The position numbers and the translations under genes are program-made. The notes beneath the pieces were generated by a model. That model was not told the origin of the DNA. It ran no database searches and worked only from the letters and a program-made list of their open reading frames with translations. From Trichoplax sp. H2 (taxonomy: Eukaryota; Placozoa; Uniplacotomia; Trichoplacea), in NCBI GenBank assembly GCA_003344405.1, contig NOWV01000003.1:186001-250000 (forward strand): DNA of 64,000 nt. The letters run 5' to 3'. Positions 1-12,805 of the stretch are shown piece after piece. How positions within the stretch are numbered: position 1 is the first letter of the stretch; each line of letters starts with the position of its first letter.

Positions 1-699
1 TTGTTATATTTATTAGTTCGTTACAGGCATGCATTATAAATATCCATAATATCCATGCAAAAAAACTGCAGATAAACGAGTATATTTCGTATGAACGTCT
101 TCAATAAAGTAAGCTTCATAATCTTGTGGCTAGTTTCTAGTCACATACAACATTTACCAAAATGTATCGCCATTTACCTGCACTTGCCAATCAAAACTCT
201 GAATATAGCGGGAAGAAAGGGATAAAAGCTGGTACCTCCAATGATAATCATTCTTTTTTCTTAAATCCGACTCATAATAACTTTTACAAATTTTTTTCCA
301 CTTGACTGAAGTATGCTTTAAAAAATTAATAAAAACGCAAGTAAACCATACTGTACTACAGAAAATATATATTATACACTTCATTGGAAACGCTCCGTAA
401 TATTATTTATTTACAGTTAAATACGCGTATAGCAGAATCAACACATTCCTAGAAGAATCTTGTCTCATTTACAATACATGAAACTTGTAAACAATCGCAC
501 GATTTATTTAGCTACAGGAATCATTCGTACAGTTTAGGAGCGTATTCACGATCTATTACCAGCGAATTCAGATTTTACCCTCAAGCATTGATAGGATACG
601 CAATGTTAGGTGCCTGACAGCTAAATAGGCAGTTGTATCATCTTACCCTATCGTTGTTCGCAGTTAACGCAGCCATGATACCTTCTGTTGTGTTGCTTT

Positions 700-1190
700 A
701 TTAATTTAAAGATAGTACTGTACTGTATGTACTGTAGTTATACAGTAGGTAGTGCTTTTCATAAAGGTAGTGGATCGTGGGCCTGTAGGTTGTTACCAGA
801 GCTCCATACCGTACAATGCTATTGTTGATTTCTATGGTTGTTACTACTGTAGATACAAAATAAAGCAAAATACGATTGTACAGTATAATGTACTGTAATG
901 GCTCTGTTGGCGAAGCGACAGATGACGGTTTAGCCCCTGAGTACTGTACTGTACAGTAGAGTACAGTACAAACCAAACTCGCTACAGTACATACTTTCAG
1001 AGGGTGACAATTGAGTTTGTAAAGACTGTACTGTACTGTACTGTAGATACTGTATAGTGTACAGTACCCTGAGTACAGTACCGTACTGGCGTACTGTAAT
1101 GCGGAGACTTATCATTTTTGGGGTCATACAAGACTGTACTGTACTATATACGGTATCAATGAAACCGTACACCACACTGTACTGTACAGT
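700..1190. repeat. (TACTG)n/(CAGTA)n array
   Basis: Dense runs of the pentamer TACTG and its reverse complement CAGTA are joined at TGTACA and broken by short unique stretches. The array is part of the 5' flank of the membrane-protein gene. ORFs across it come only from repeat composition. Confidence 0.9.
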
Positions 1191-1439
1191 ACAAAAAGCA
1201 ACATAGCAGGCTTATGGCTAATAGAATAGCATCTAAATTTGACGTCAATCGCGGACAATATAGTACAATATATCGTTGCAGACGTGCGAATACAGTTGAA
1301 ATGGCCAGTAAAACGATCAGCCTACACATTATCAGTATGTTGAACGACCATTTCCAGTCCTGTCTCTTTCTTTTTAGTAGTCCCTTCTAGAACTCATACA
1401 TATACAAAGTTTCAGTTAATTCTGCTAAGACATTTACGT

Positions 1440-1620
1440 AGTACTGTACACTGTACACTGTGTACAGTACAGTAAATGCAATCGTTTGATCTGCTTGGTA
1501 TTTCAGATTACAACACAGTGTACAGTACTGTACTGTACACTGTACAGTACAGTAAATATCCTAAGAGCTTTACAGTACTGTTCAGTACTGTACTGTAGTA
1601 CTGAATGAGTACAGTAGTAA
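1440..1620. repeat. (TACTG)n/(CAGTA)n array
   Basis: This array of the same pentamer family lies in the upstream duplicate, with several perfect TACTG-to-CAGTA palindromes centred on TGTACA. Confidence 0.88.
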
Positions 1621-1752
1621 AGACTGTAGCAAACGGACAGATCATCCATCTGTCCGTTTCGAGAAGTAAAAAAATTTTTTTGATTAGTACATCACTGTGC
1701 AAGACTTACGAGTACAGTATATCAATGGCGATGTCTTCTACAGCAGTAGCTG
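1471..1752 (+). repeat. Upstream copy of a duplicated 5' region, cut by the gap
   Basis: This stretch is nearly identical to 2066-2332. Both contain the run from CGTTTGATCTGCTTGG, the pentanucleotide arrays, a 12-bp hairpin and the start of the coding exon (ATGGCGATGTC). The two differ by a few substitutions and array length. This copy stops at the gap, so it is either a tandem duplication or an unmerged haplotype. Confidence 0.85.
1631..1659. repeat. 12-bp hairpin (first copy)
   Basis: AAACGGACAGAT and ATCTGTCCGTTT pair around a 5-base loop. The same hairpin recurs at 2205-2233 in the second duplicate. Confidence 0.75.
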
Positions 1753-1772
1753 NNNNNNNNNNNNNNNNNNNN
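1753..1772. other. Assembly gap (20 N)
   Basis: Twenty N bases interrupt the first copy of the start exon of the membrane-protein gene. The round number suggests a placeholder gap of unknown real size. Confidence 0.99.
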
Positions 1773-2003
1773 AGAAATGCTGATATCCGGTTGATAACTC
1801 CATTGTTCTCTAGTATTCGCGCCATATTTGATATTGAACCACTGATAACAGCCAGTTCCAAGCTGATTTACTATAAACTTTTGGACGTGTTCAGGGACTA
1901 TTTTGTAGATATTTGATCATGCGTACGCTGTAGAATTTAGATAATGATATCAGCAAAAACTAGATTAACAGCTTTAGTACAAGGAAAAAAGACTGTAAAA
2001 AAA

Positions 2004-2047
2004 TCTGGACACATTTTTCATACAAAGCCATATAAAATGTGTCCAGA
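2004..2047. repeat. Perfect 14-bp inverted repeat
   Basis: TCTGGACACATTTT at 2004-2017 is exactly complementary to AAAATGTGTCCAGA at 2034-2047, with a 16-base loop. It lies between the two duplicate copies, just 3' of the gap. It could be a hairpin RNA, a cruciform or part of a small inverted-repeat transposon. No internal ORF belongs to it. Confidence 0.8.
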
Positions 2048-2065
2048 CTTTCCGGACGCGCTGTA

Positions 2066-2332
2066 CAGTAAATACGATCGTTTGATCTGCTTGGTATTTC
2101 AGATTACAGCACAGTGTACAGTAAATATTCTAAGAGCTTTACAGTACTGTTCAGTACTGTACAGTACTGTAGTATTGAATGAGTACAGTAGTAAAGACTG
2201 TAGCAAACGGACAGATCATCCATCTGTCCGTTTCGAGAAGTAAAAAATTTTTTTTGGTTAGTATATCACTGTGCAAGACTTATGAGTACAGTATATCAAT
2301 GGCGATGTCTTCTACAGCAGTAGCTGGAGCGT
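2066..2332 (+). repeat. Downstream copy of the duplicated 5' region, intact
   Basis: This is the partner of 1471-1752. It continues without a break into the complete first exon of the membrane-protein gene, so it is the copy used in the gene model. Confidence 0.85.
2205..2233. repeat. 12-bp hairpin (second copy)
   Basis: It is identical in both arms and loop to 1631-1659. It sits about 65 bases before the start codon of the membrane-protein gene. Confidence 0.75.
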
Positions 2333-5300
2333 CTTTGATGATATTTGGTCTTGGCGATGTTGCCATTTCAATTCTTGCCACAGTTGATATCAACAGTACG
2401 ATTCGTTATTATGGTTCGATAAGTTTTTTATTGATGATTTCTTCAGTATTAGGAACGTCGGTAAGAGCCTTAAGTTAATTTTACGCTGTATAGGATTGAA
2501 CGCTGTAAAATATTGAATCCACACTCGTAATATCAAAATAGATACTTTACTGCATTAGATTAATTTTACGGTGTATAGGATTGTCAAATTGTCCTAGACA
2601 GAGCTATAGTATTGCAATCGGCAATATTGATGATGTATTGTACTATTACAGTATAGCATGTTACAGACAGCTCATAATTATCAACTTGCTTACGAAAGTT
2701 AATGTTCGTCAAGGTTTGCTTATAAAATAAAATAGTATCTCTGTCCATTGCTTTTATTATATGCTGTATGGCTCTTTAAACCATACATATAACTTCTCCG
2801 ATTACGTTTTAACGTATGCTTATAGTGTACAGAGTAGAATGCGTAGCCAGATGAAAGTGATTACTGTACTTATAATTATTTATATATATATATATACGGT
2901 ATAAGATTGCACACTTATCGGACTCAATACTTTAAATAGATGATACTAGGTGGCCTTATGTGCATCATTCAGCATCGATTTCACAAGGGAATGGCGGTAG
3001 GAAAACGTTATTCATACGATTGTACATATGACAGTTACTTTTTTTACGTTCACGCAATGTTAGTAAAGATTATACGCGTACAGTATGTGAATTAATTATA
3101 TGAGTATACTGTAGCTACGGTATAATGGTATACGTATACAATTAAATATTTAGAATCTGAATAATTAGCTATTAGATAAAAAATTCTTGATGGAAGGCTA
3201 GATATGAAGTCATCTTTTGCTATATGACTGGATTTCTATTAGGTTATTTCCATCTTTACCATGATGTTGCTATCTCTGGTGTGTGTAATGATTTCTGCTG
3301 TTTCATTTACATATTACTATGCGAGGCTGCCAATTTATACCTTGATGACATCACGTTCGGTAGCCTTATTTGCCCTAAGTGTGTTCTTCCATATGAGTTC
3401 GTTCATAATTCTTGCTTATTCGATCAAGAAACAATCTCTACAATTGTCTGATTTTGGTGAGCAACGTCGAGAACAAGATGAACCGTTAGATGCCGGTGAC
3501 CGTGTTGAAACAGCAGAAAGTATGAACCCTATCACTTTTAGGCATCCAGATCACCAAAGCAACTTACTCGTAATTTTATTATGTGTTATTGGTGGATTAA
3601 TGCTGTTTACAGGTCTTGCAGATGTTTTCATCTTGCAGGGACTTTACGCTACACAGACGTGCCTGACTGGAATATTTGTATGTATTTAACGCTTTACTAG
3701 TATACAGTAACAGTGCTATCATACTTTAATTACTCCTACAGTATTGAATATATGTATCAGTTAGTATAATCGTATTAAAGAGATTAAAAGAAAGAAATTT
3801 CTCTCCTATAAAGCCTTTCAATGAAGAACCTTCTGATTTTCTTTATTAACTATTGATCCTCATTTTCTCATTAGTAATGTGATTTACAGTAGTTGCAAAA
3901 TTTTGTTTTATAGCTGTTGCTAGCTGCTGGATGTGGTTATTTACATGAAATTAGACACATCAATGGCGCAGTAAGTATCTATAACAGTCGCTACCACATG
4001 TTGAGTGATGCTCTGCTTTTAATTTATATGTCGGAAGTTAGTATCATGAGACTGCTAAAGGACTCCATCCGACATAAATGTCCGCGCTACTTAGTTAAGA
4101 ATCTTATTTTTCTAATGCCTCTGAATGTCTTTCATTTTACTTTATTAGGCAGCCTGGTCTTGTGTCTTTTTTTACATTAGTCGATTAATATCTATTGCTG
4201 CAATTGGGATAAATATTACAATTTTCACAAATGTCCGCGCAACATATCTAAATTATCATTTCAGCGCCCTTGCAGTTTTTATACTTTCAACGATTTTTAT
4301 GGCAATTGGATTTCTATTATCGGTTTATGCTGCATCTGTATTTAAACTTCGAATTAATAAGCAAACAGTGCATATTTGCCCAATTTGTTTAAATGCAAGC
4401 AACTCTTCGCTTCAACTAGTCTTTGTTTGGACCGGCCATTTTCAATTCCTTTCAGGCCTGGCACTATGGACCGTAGGCCTGGCTGCTATGATTTTCAATA
4501 TATTTGAGCATTCCTCTCTACATACTTTCTATTTAGCGAGTTTGGTAAGTAAGAAGTACGTACAATATTGCTCGCTACGTAGTAATTTACTGTGAAGCTT
4601 TTTTGTATGTTTGTGGAAATATAACGGAAGAAAGGAATATCATACGCGCTTGCAATTAGTGATATAATCTGGAACTCGTTGTGGCTACTACAGAATTAAT
4701 TTTAGTGGATAAAATTAGTTATAATGTGAAATTTAGAGACTGTATAATAAAATTTGTTTGGTATGTACCTCTTTAGTTACTAACAACTTCAAGATTTGCG
4801 TCTGCAACGAATAAAAATCAGTCTGAGGTTAGTCCTCTTCAGCTTTAAAGTTATCGTGTCGTGGTAATAAGTAAATCTCACTGCACTATTTTCTTTGCTT
4901 GATAGAATGCGGTCTACATAACTATGCTATTTTTTTGTATCTTGGCATCCTTAATGGAAATCGCCTATATTGTAACCGGATATGGTGGATGGAACTCGAT
5001 TAATTCGGTACAATGGCAATCTTCTTCAATTCCAGTAATTTTTTCGTTGGCGTTATCAGCTATCGCCTTCATAGGGTGCTTGGTATCTACTTTCAAAGTT
5101 TATCAATATCAAGGGTTTGCTTATTTCAGCAGAAACGTAAGAACTAATACATCTATTTTAATTTCATCCAGTATACGTAACAGTCAATCTTATCTCGTTT
5201 TCACAGCACTGTATATCAGATTGCTAAATTTTTACAGGATACGTTATTTTAAAGATATGGATACTGTCTATGTATGTTCCTCTACAAAATTTAAATGACC

Positions 5301-7034
5301 ATATATGGATTAGCATAATTAATGATACGATGAATATTCTTATTACGGTATTAGAATAATTTTTGAAAATAAGATTGATATTTAGATGATATTTTAGCTT
5401 TATCTGGGTAACCTTAGCCATGGACTACTAGATAGGCATAGCATCTATTTGTCCATGCTTCAGCACACTGTTGTGATTGGTCATACAGTAACTTCTGACA
5501 GATAAAAACTTTGTTAGCTTCAGCTACAGAAATAATTTCACCCACAAACTGACCGCAGAGTACAGTATACAGTACCATGGACTACTAAATAAATCCCGGG
5601 ATTTCTTCGATAGTTCATGACCATATAGTGTATTGTACATACAGTACTACGCCCAGATGACTACAATAGTACATCGTACTGTTGTCAACCAACGTAGAGG
5701 CTACTTTAGGAGTGCACTTAAAAATATGAGTTCCAATGAAGGATTTATGAAAAATGCTTCTTACTCTCCTGTCTCATACCGTATTCGTTAATATTCCTGA
5801 TCGCCATTGGTTGTAGTGCTGTTTGAATAGCTATGTAACTCCACTTAATGGATTATTTACGTTGAAGCTTAGTCAATGTAATGTAGTACCACTAATACGA
5901 AAGAGTGCATCAAGAGACTGGTAAAAATTATTAGGTGTACGTATTCATTGAAGAGCGAAGGAAGCATTCTGCTTCAGTTACCGTACAAGTTAACAGGTAT
6001 TTTACTATATGTAGTGTTAGAAGTCAGAATGAGCAAATTCCCTTGTTGACCTGACCTGCAAATAATTTACTACATTCAGGCTTCAGTTTATGCAATTTTA
6101 GTGTATGAATTGGCATCAGTTGGAATCAAGCAAGTTTTTAGTGTGCTGCCTCAAATATGTTATTCCGAAGATCTTGAATTAAAACAACGCATCGATTCAA
6201 TATTACTTTCGCGTAAATAGTCATATGTGGTCTTGAATTCAATCTTTTAATATGATTTTTTAATAAATCATATCTTGTTTGTAATATTCGTAAAATCTAA
6301 AGCTTATAAGTTTCTCAGGCACTGATATAAGAAAACCGGTAATCCTGCATAATATATATACAAGAATCGGGTACAGTTTATTCCTATAAGCTGGGAGGCT
6401 GCATGTAGGATTCGTGTACATAGACAGTTTTTCAGAGCGCGTAACGGTGGAAGTATAGCTTGTATTACGAGCAGATAAACATATAGAATGGTGCATATAA
6501 TGGTACGTGTTCTGGTTATAGTAATAACCGTTAGATTCTACTGCACTCTTTTAAGTAAATATACTGCGCCGGATTGTACTGCTGTCGACCTTGCATACTT
6601 GGTGATGGAACGATCAGGAATTTTTGAGCTGATACAATTTATAAGGATTTACCCACAATAGTATTGGTGTATTTTTGTTTTACGGATAAAACGTTTGAAA
6701 CTGTGATATATTTAGAACTTTTCTTTATTCAAGCTAACGTTTAATAGTATTTGACAGTGTAGTTGATATTCTAAGTTAAAGCAGGGTAGTGCGGTACGTT
6801 ATTAACGAAATTGGTGATGCTATGATGTATTACTGCATCAATTTGCTGCATTCTACGCTTACCGTAAATGAAGAGCCTTTCTTGACCACTGAGCTGTTGT
6901 TAATTAGTGGCACTTCCATTATCACTAAACTTAATGTTATCAACACATAGGCACAGGATGTAGAAGAATTAGTCGAAAGCAATATGCCAGACTGTACAAC
7001 ATCAGATGATAAGGATATGGGAAATGATAACTAG
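2299..7034 (+). CDS. Polytopic membrane protein of unknown family
   Basis: I do not recognise the family. Exons: 2299-2460, 3243-3677, 3914-3970, about 4264-4544, 4906-5136, and a probable last exon 6957-7034 ending in TAG. Flanking splice sites are good (GTAAGA after 2460, GTATGT after 3677, GTAAGT after 3970 and 4544, GTAAGA after 5136). All junctions are phase 0 except 3970/4264, where the hydrophobic frame needs two extra bases, so a small exon or shifted site is missing there. The product has about eight hydrophobic segments, an acidic loop after the third (around QRREQDEPLDAG) and an acidic cytoplasmic-type tail (DVEELVESN). Clustered four-segment units recall MS4A-like or claudin-like proteins, but no diagnostic motif is visible. 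The 5137-6956 stretch may hide further exons. A truncated copy of the first exon lies at 1723-1752 next to a gap. Confidence 0.6.
5418..5430 (+). repeat. Dispersed motif CCATGGACTACTA
   Basis: Exact 13-base motif. Other exact copies: 5575-5587, 17913-17925, 18542-18554; a 12-base reverse copy lies at 50774-50785 and a palindromic version at 14104-14131. All are outside coding exons. Confidence 0.7.
5575..5587 (+). repeat. Dispersed motif CCATGGACTACTA
   Basis: Second exact copy, directly after a short CAGTATACAGTACC pentamer run. Confidence 0.7.
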
Positions 7035-9460
7035 GCAAATTTGGTATGTAGATAGGGTATTTGCCTTTTCCTAATAAAAGTACATTAATAATGAATTGTA
7101 AAGATAACATTAATTTATTGACTAATTGTTGTACTTTATCTTGCTATGATTAAAATTGATCTAAATATCCTTATACTCAAATATAAAATTATACGCGTAA
7201 TTAGTTGGCTTATGATGGTTACTATTGCGATATCGCTGAATATTTATATTCTATATATAGTGTATGTACAGTGAATGCTGTAGTAAGTTCTCAGGTTGGT
7301 CAACAACCGAAGTGGCGTCATTCTGTTCGAATTAAAAGTCTCTGCATTACAATTATATTATCGCATATTGCGATGTGTCTTAAAGTAATTTATTTATACA
7401 GTACATACAAGTACACGTAAGAAAGTAGCTGCTTATTATCATATCTATAAGAATGAACACTGAAAAGCTGTATGCGGTGGAGTATTACAGTGTTGATGCA
7501 GAAAAATACTGTCAGCGTTTGCTGTACAGTACAATTGATTATGTTATGGGAATGTACCACAGTTCATAGGGTTATATTTGTCATCTATAGTCCTCTCATT
7601 TCGTTGGTCATCTGATATTCTTCTTTGCTTTATACTGTAGTGCTGTACTGTAGACTGTACAGATGTCTTGCACGAATGTTATAAATAACTTTCTCTTGAT
7701 TACAGTTTAAATATGACCCTCCTTACTAACCAGTATTTACGCAACTTCTCAACGAGTTATGAAAAGGGTGAAGTCGTGATTGTGATTACAATCTTAACTG
7801 TATCTTCAAGTTATATTAATCGCAACCAGTGCTCCATACAATCCTATTGTTGATCTTCGAACGATACCGCGATACCGTATCGGTATGATTACGGCAAAAT
7901 CACGCATGATTTACTATGGCGTACTGTACTGTACTGTACAGTACAGTACAGTATTTGGGAGGTCCTGCTACCCTCGAGTCCTATTTGTACTGTATGTTTG
8001 GTATTGGCAGTTCTGCAGAATGGAAGTCACACCCAAAATGCTGTTCAAAGAACCGCTGCAAATTTGAGACTTTCGTTTTGAGCGCGCGCAGTTACAATTT
8101 CAACCGTTCGCGGGAATTCGTGGTGGATCTTGATCTTACGATTAACTACTAGTAATGACCGATGATATCGAGATTATTACTGCCAACTGTTGGTATAAAA
8201 TAAATGTGTAATATTAATACACATAGTGCTCAGTATAAAAATTACTGTACTGTATAACAACGGCGCATTTACGCGAAGTATCACGAACGGAATATTCTAC
8301 TAACATATCGTACGTGCATACTGTACTGTACAGTGTACACGTACTGTATAATAAGTGTTATATATAGAGCAATCACATATACAGCATACTGTACAGTATA
8401 TAGAATGATTAAAAGTCGTACTGTAGAATTACAGTTCAAAATGATTAACGTTCTAATTATGTAATTATCAGTTTAAGCTAATCTTATATGGATAATCATT
8501 TAGCTAAACCATAAGTGAAGTAATCTAGCAAATGTATAAATACCTTCATAAATTTGTTAATAAACGATTCTCAATTGAACCTACACCGTTTACCACGAAC
8601 ATAATAATTGGCGTCGTGAACAGGATGGCAAATCATACTACTGTACTTACGAAATAATAAGGACACGATTGAGAGGGTAAACAAATTGGAATAGAAATTG
8701 GTTGTATGCGTTGCATAGTAGCGTAAAAATAAAATACAAACTATTGCCTAATTACCAGATTAAGACATCTACAGGAAATAAAGTTCACTGAGTTATAAGA
8801 TCTAAAGATAATTTGGGTTATCAAGAATGTATGTATCACGGGCGAGCTTGGCGCAATTTAGCGAAATGACATATGATGGAATCTTTGATATTTAAATCAA
8901 AAACATTAAGAGCAATAGTATAAGCCGTATGAATGATCATAAATCTAAACATTATGTGATCTAATTGGTATTATGCAAATAGCACATTCCATATTCTGGA
9001 AAGATACAAAAATCAATTTCGGTTCAAGAAATTTGCTACTTTATTGAAGTTTGGTTCCATTTTCAGTGAGGCAAAGGATATCAACTTGTTGATTATCTTT
9101 GCTAATAAGTAATAAGGGGTACTTGAAAGCAATAATATATATAAAAATTTTACATTATACCTATATAATAAAATGCTCCAGTAGAAAAGTAACTCCGATT
9201 GATAATAATTATAATTTCTGGTTGAGGCATTCTCTGAACAATATTACTTAAATATTTACCGCATGAATGACCTAAAGAAATAAAGCGTAGGTTGGAGGAT
9301 AATTCATGTAATATTTTACCAACATCTTATAGTTACATTTTTTATGCTACTCCTAGCAATCGCATCTTGAGTTAAGATGCCTAAATTAGAGAACATTTTA
9401 AAATGTAATCCCATGCCTTAGCCAAGGGTAACACAGGATTGGGTTAGATATTGATTAATC
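7035..9460. other. Intergenic region with pentamer arrays
   Basis: This is the tail-to-tail interval between the membrane-protein gene and LIN54. Pentamer arrays lie at about 7630-7960 and 8210-8410. A short hydrophobic open stretch at 7205-7270, and another after a TCTCAG acceptor-like site at 7291-7390, could be exons of an unrecognised gene. I cannot join them into a model. The rest is AT-rich and unremarkable. Confidence 0.6.
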
Positions 9461-12400
9461 TCAAATTCCATCTAGTGAATCTCTATACGTGATAAAAAGT
9501 AATATCGTGTGAGTTTGGTATAATAGTAGTACTGATGTCGAATAATTATAGGTACAACCTTTGGTTCTGTTAGCAGTCTGTATAATTTTTCTCAAACACT
9601 GCCCAAATTCTTCGAGGATTGTCTTTTCAGCAATGGAAGATACTCTATTTAACTTATTATTGTCATGTATTAAAAGAAGGGTCATGAGTATATGTCTATA
9701 TGTGATACATATATATATATACTGGGCAATACTTTTTCTGATTCCTGAGCCTGTTTTAGTAAGCAATTGCAGGTCGCTTTAATAACTTCGGCGCTAATAA
9801 AGTTTAGTGGCAATCTATATGTAAATGTGCAAAAACTTTTAAAACTAAAGATGTAGTAGCACAGTAATTTAGTTAGATAAATTCGATAATATAGCGTGTT
9901 CAATGTTTTCATTATCATTCAAAATTCACACCAGTACCTGCTACCATCATTTTTTGCAGATATGCTTGCAGATAAATCATCAATTTGAGTAGAAAGTTTC
10001 GATTTGGCAGCAGTTTGCTGCTTTACCCTTATATCTGAAATAAGAAGGGTATCCTTCGATATAATTCATGAGTACATTGTAGTGCAGTAGTTGTTGCGGC
10101 ACTATAACGCAAAAAGAAACCTTCAAAAAAATTCTGGAAAAGTGAGAATACCTGCGGCATCGGCAAGCTGCATAAGATTTTTTCGTTCGAGGCAGTCTTC
10201 ACGATTCTTGCAGTTAGTACATTTACACAAAACTGTACATGGAATTTTGGCCTATGCAATGTTTAGGATGCATGAATATTATCAAATTGCTAATTTGAAC
10301 CCTTATCACACCGTACTTCGAGATATTAATTTTTACATCGTACCTCGTAGCATTCACAATAGTTCTTTAAACATCCAGATCGTTTGCAATTGCATCCTTT
10401 GCTATGGCGTCTTTCATTTCCTTCCTACAAATAAAAGTGTTTTGGATCAATTTTCGCATTTAATTTCATACAATCGGTAATGAGTATACTTTTGCTTTGC
10501 CAATTTTTGGTCGAAAGGCATGTGGATTTCTTTCCAAACAAGCCTACAATAGGCGTCACAACATTGAAACGCATTAATTGTATCATCATCTTGTTAGGTC
10601 CCCAAATTGTAAGCTACTACAATATGCCCTCTACTGCGATTGGAGATAAACGTGATACAGTACAAGATCTCATAACATAATATCCCAACCTTAATAGCTC
10701 TACTCCTTTCATTTTCATGTTCTATATTATTATGACAATTCGTACAGTTACAATTCTTGCAAAATTCTCCATTAGCAAAACATTCGCAATAACTGTTTCA
10801 TGGGCAATCAAAAGTTAATTTTAGTTTTAAAATTTCTTTATTTTAAGGTTGTCTAAAGGTATAATTCTCACAGTTTTAAACATAAGGATTTTGAACAGTT
10901 GCAAGGCTTTCGTTGGTAATTTTTTTGATCCTGAAATGGCGCTGTCCTTCATCGATGACAAATTGATAACAAGCGAGTTTAGATTTGAAAAGAGTTATAG
11001 AATAATAAAAATACGATTAGCAGTTGTCGCATGAAGAGTAAATTAAATCCTACTTGTTAGGTATTGCTTCCGAACTAAGTGTGACAGTTCCAGCTGAAAC
11101 TGGAATGGCTGTTAAGGAGAATGACTTTCCGGAACTTATCGATGGATGCTAGAAAGTATAGCAGATGAGAATGAAATATTAGTCATAACTAGCTATACCA
11201 ACATAAATATTTCGTATCACACACCTGATTAAAACATTGCTGCTGAACAACAATTTGTACCACACCATCCTTAGTGATAATCTGTCCAAGTTGTGTAGGT
11301 ACGCCAGCAGGCATCAAAAGACGAGGCCGATGTTGTCCAGTTGATAAGCTGTTTCCAGGCTCTCTTTCGGTTGAGACTGTTGCCGGTACTTTTGTCTTAG
11401 AGGCCTAATGATATTAAAGCAAAATTTTTTAACATCTTTAGCACTGACTTTTGCCTATACGGTATTTGATATGGCATCTTGTTAGTGCATTCTGAGGTGT
11501 ATACAGTATACGGATATGACGTCACATAGACTTTCGGAACGTCTTATTATAATGTACTGATACAGAAAGTACGCACTACTAAGTACTCCCCTAACTGTAC
11601 ATAATAAAAATAATAAATATATAGTACCTAACATTAAGTATATTACAACTTTTAGTTTGTAGCTCCGTATTGAGTATAGTATTACAATCTGCTAAAATTC
11701 GTGCAATACGGAAGCATTTCGTTCCAGAAGATGAACAAAGTATTGTACTTACATTAGCTGCCGTAATGTTAATTTCTGTCTTGACGTTGGACAAAATCTT
11801 ACTTTTTTCTTGAGAATAGAAGAAATTACAAAACTTTCTTGAGCAATGTATGAGATATGATTAATACGAATAAAAATTACGGTAGTAAATTAGAATGTAT
11901 AATATTGATATGCATGGCAACATATTCTTCACAGTCCTAATCGTCAAAAGATGATATGGCTCCATAAGTAAAGTTTGCATTAGTACTTCAAATACAACTC
12001 CTAGTACTGTGATAGCTGATCATCTTGAATATCGAAAAAGTAATTTTCTTTAGGAAAATCTAAGCATACTAGAGACTATAGGCTACTCTACTATTCTTCG
12101 GAAAAGGAAAACTATTTCACTCTGATTTTAATTGACGGATAGATACTCGTAGAACATGCTAGAATATTTTCCTTAGCTCTTAATTGTGTAATATGCACAT
12201 TGCACAATATCGTGAATCTTCGGGTTCTAGAGCTCCACAGTAATTCAGTTATAAATAAATTTGGAAATATGATGAAGTGCGAACATCAAGTTTAAGTCAG
12301 TGCAATAAGCACATCTGAAACCGTTGAAACTTTCCAATCAGTCGCATTGAAAACCCTCTACAAATCACGTATGCAAATTATATAATCTACTGTATTTGCA

Positions 12401-12805
12401 TTTTCAGACTCTGTGTTTCGAATAAACGAAAATTTTGATTACACTTAGTAAAACTAAAAACGTATAACTTTAACTGTTCAGTAAATCCCCCAAAAATGTT
12501 AGTACTCTTATTGTACGTATACTGTACTTTTAAACGCTAAATGACTGGATAATCGCGTATAATCCAAACTTACTAAACTTTTCAAACGATAGTGTACGAG
12601 TACTGTACTGTATACCGTAAATGATTTTAATCAGATTACTGTGTTTGTAGCTGCAACTCCAAGTTAACGTGGATGTAATTAAATTTAAAAGTTGAAAACT
12701 ACGAGCTACTCTATTCTAAAGATTACCAGAGATACCAGAATCATCTTCTTGCGTTGCCATTACTGGGCTTGTAATTGCCTGAGTTTCAGTTACATCATCC
12801 GTCAT
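9461..12805 (-). CDS. LIN54: LIN54, DNA-binding subunit of the DREAM/MuvB complex
   Basis: Twelve exons, all phases consistent, 397 residues: 12727-12805, 11753-11808, 11225-11404, 11054-11148, 10872-10946, 10690-10792, 10490-10543, 10344-10424, 10152-10251, 9938-10034, 9733-9814, 9461-9652. Two tesmin/TSO1-like CXC repeats are clear. The first, near residues 149-196, has [19 protein letters not shown]. The second, near 222-262, has [18 protein letters not shown] then [16 protein letters not shown]. The hinge [15 protein letters not shown] and the C-terminal helical part ([20 protein letters not shown]) also match LIN54. In the family these CXC repeats bind the cell-cycle homology element of cell-cycle promoters. 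At about half the human length it lacks much of the N-terminal region. The last 20 or so residues after the conserved end are lineage-specific. It is head-to-head with VDAC. Confidence 0.96.

Noticed and set aside
154-384. Minus-strand ORF near the window start
   Set aside because: A GTAAAT donor-like site exists, but no family, start or neighbouring exon could be supported.
700-1190. ORFs across pentamer arrays, here and at 13.0, 14.3, 33.0, 52.5 and 56.6 kb
   Set aside because: A 5-base unit gives long open frames in several registers; translations are only repeated Tyr/Cys/Thr/Val words.
10091-10680. Long plus-strand ORFs over 10091-10680
   Set aside because: They are antisense shadows of LIN54 exons encoding the CXC repeats; the minus-strand frames match the family with correct splice phases.
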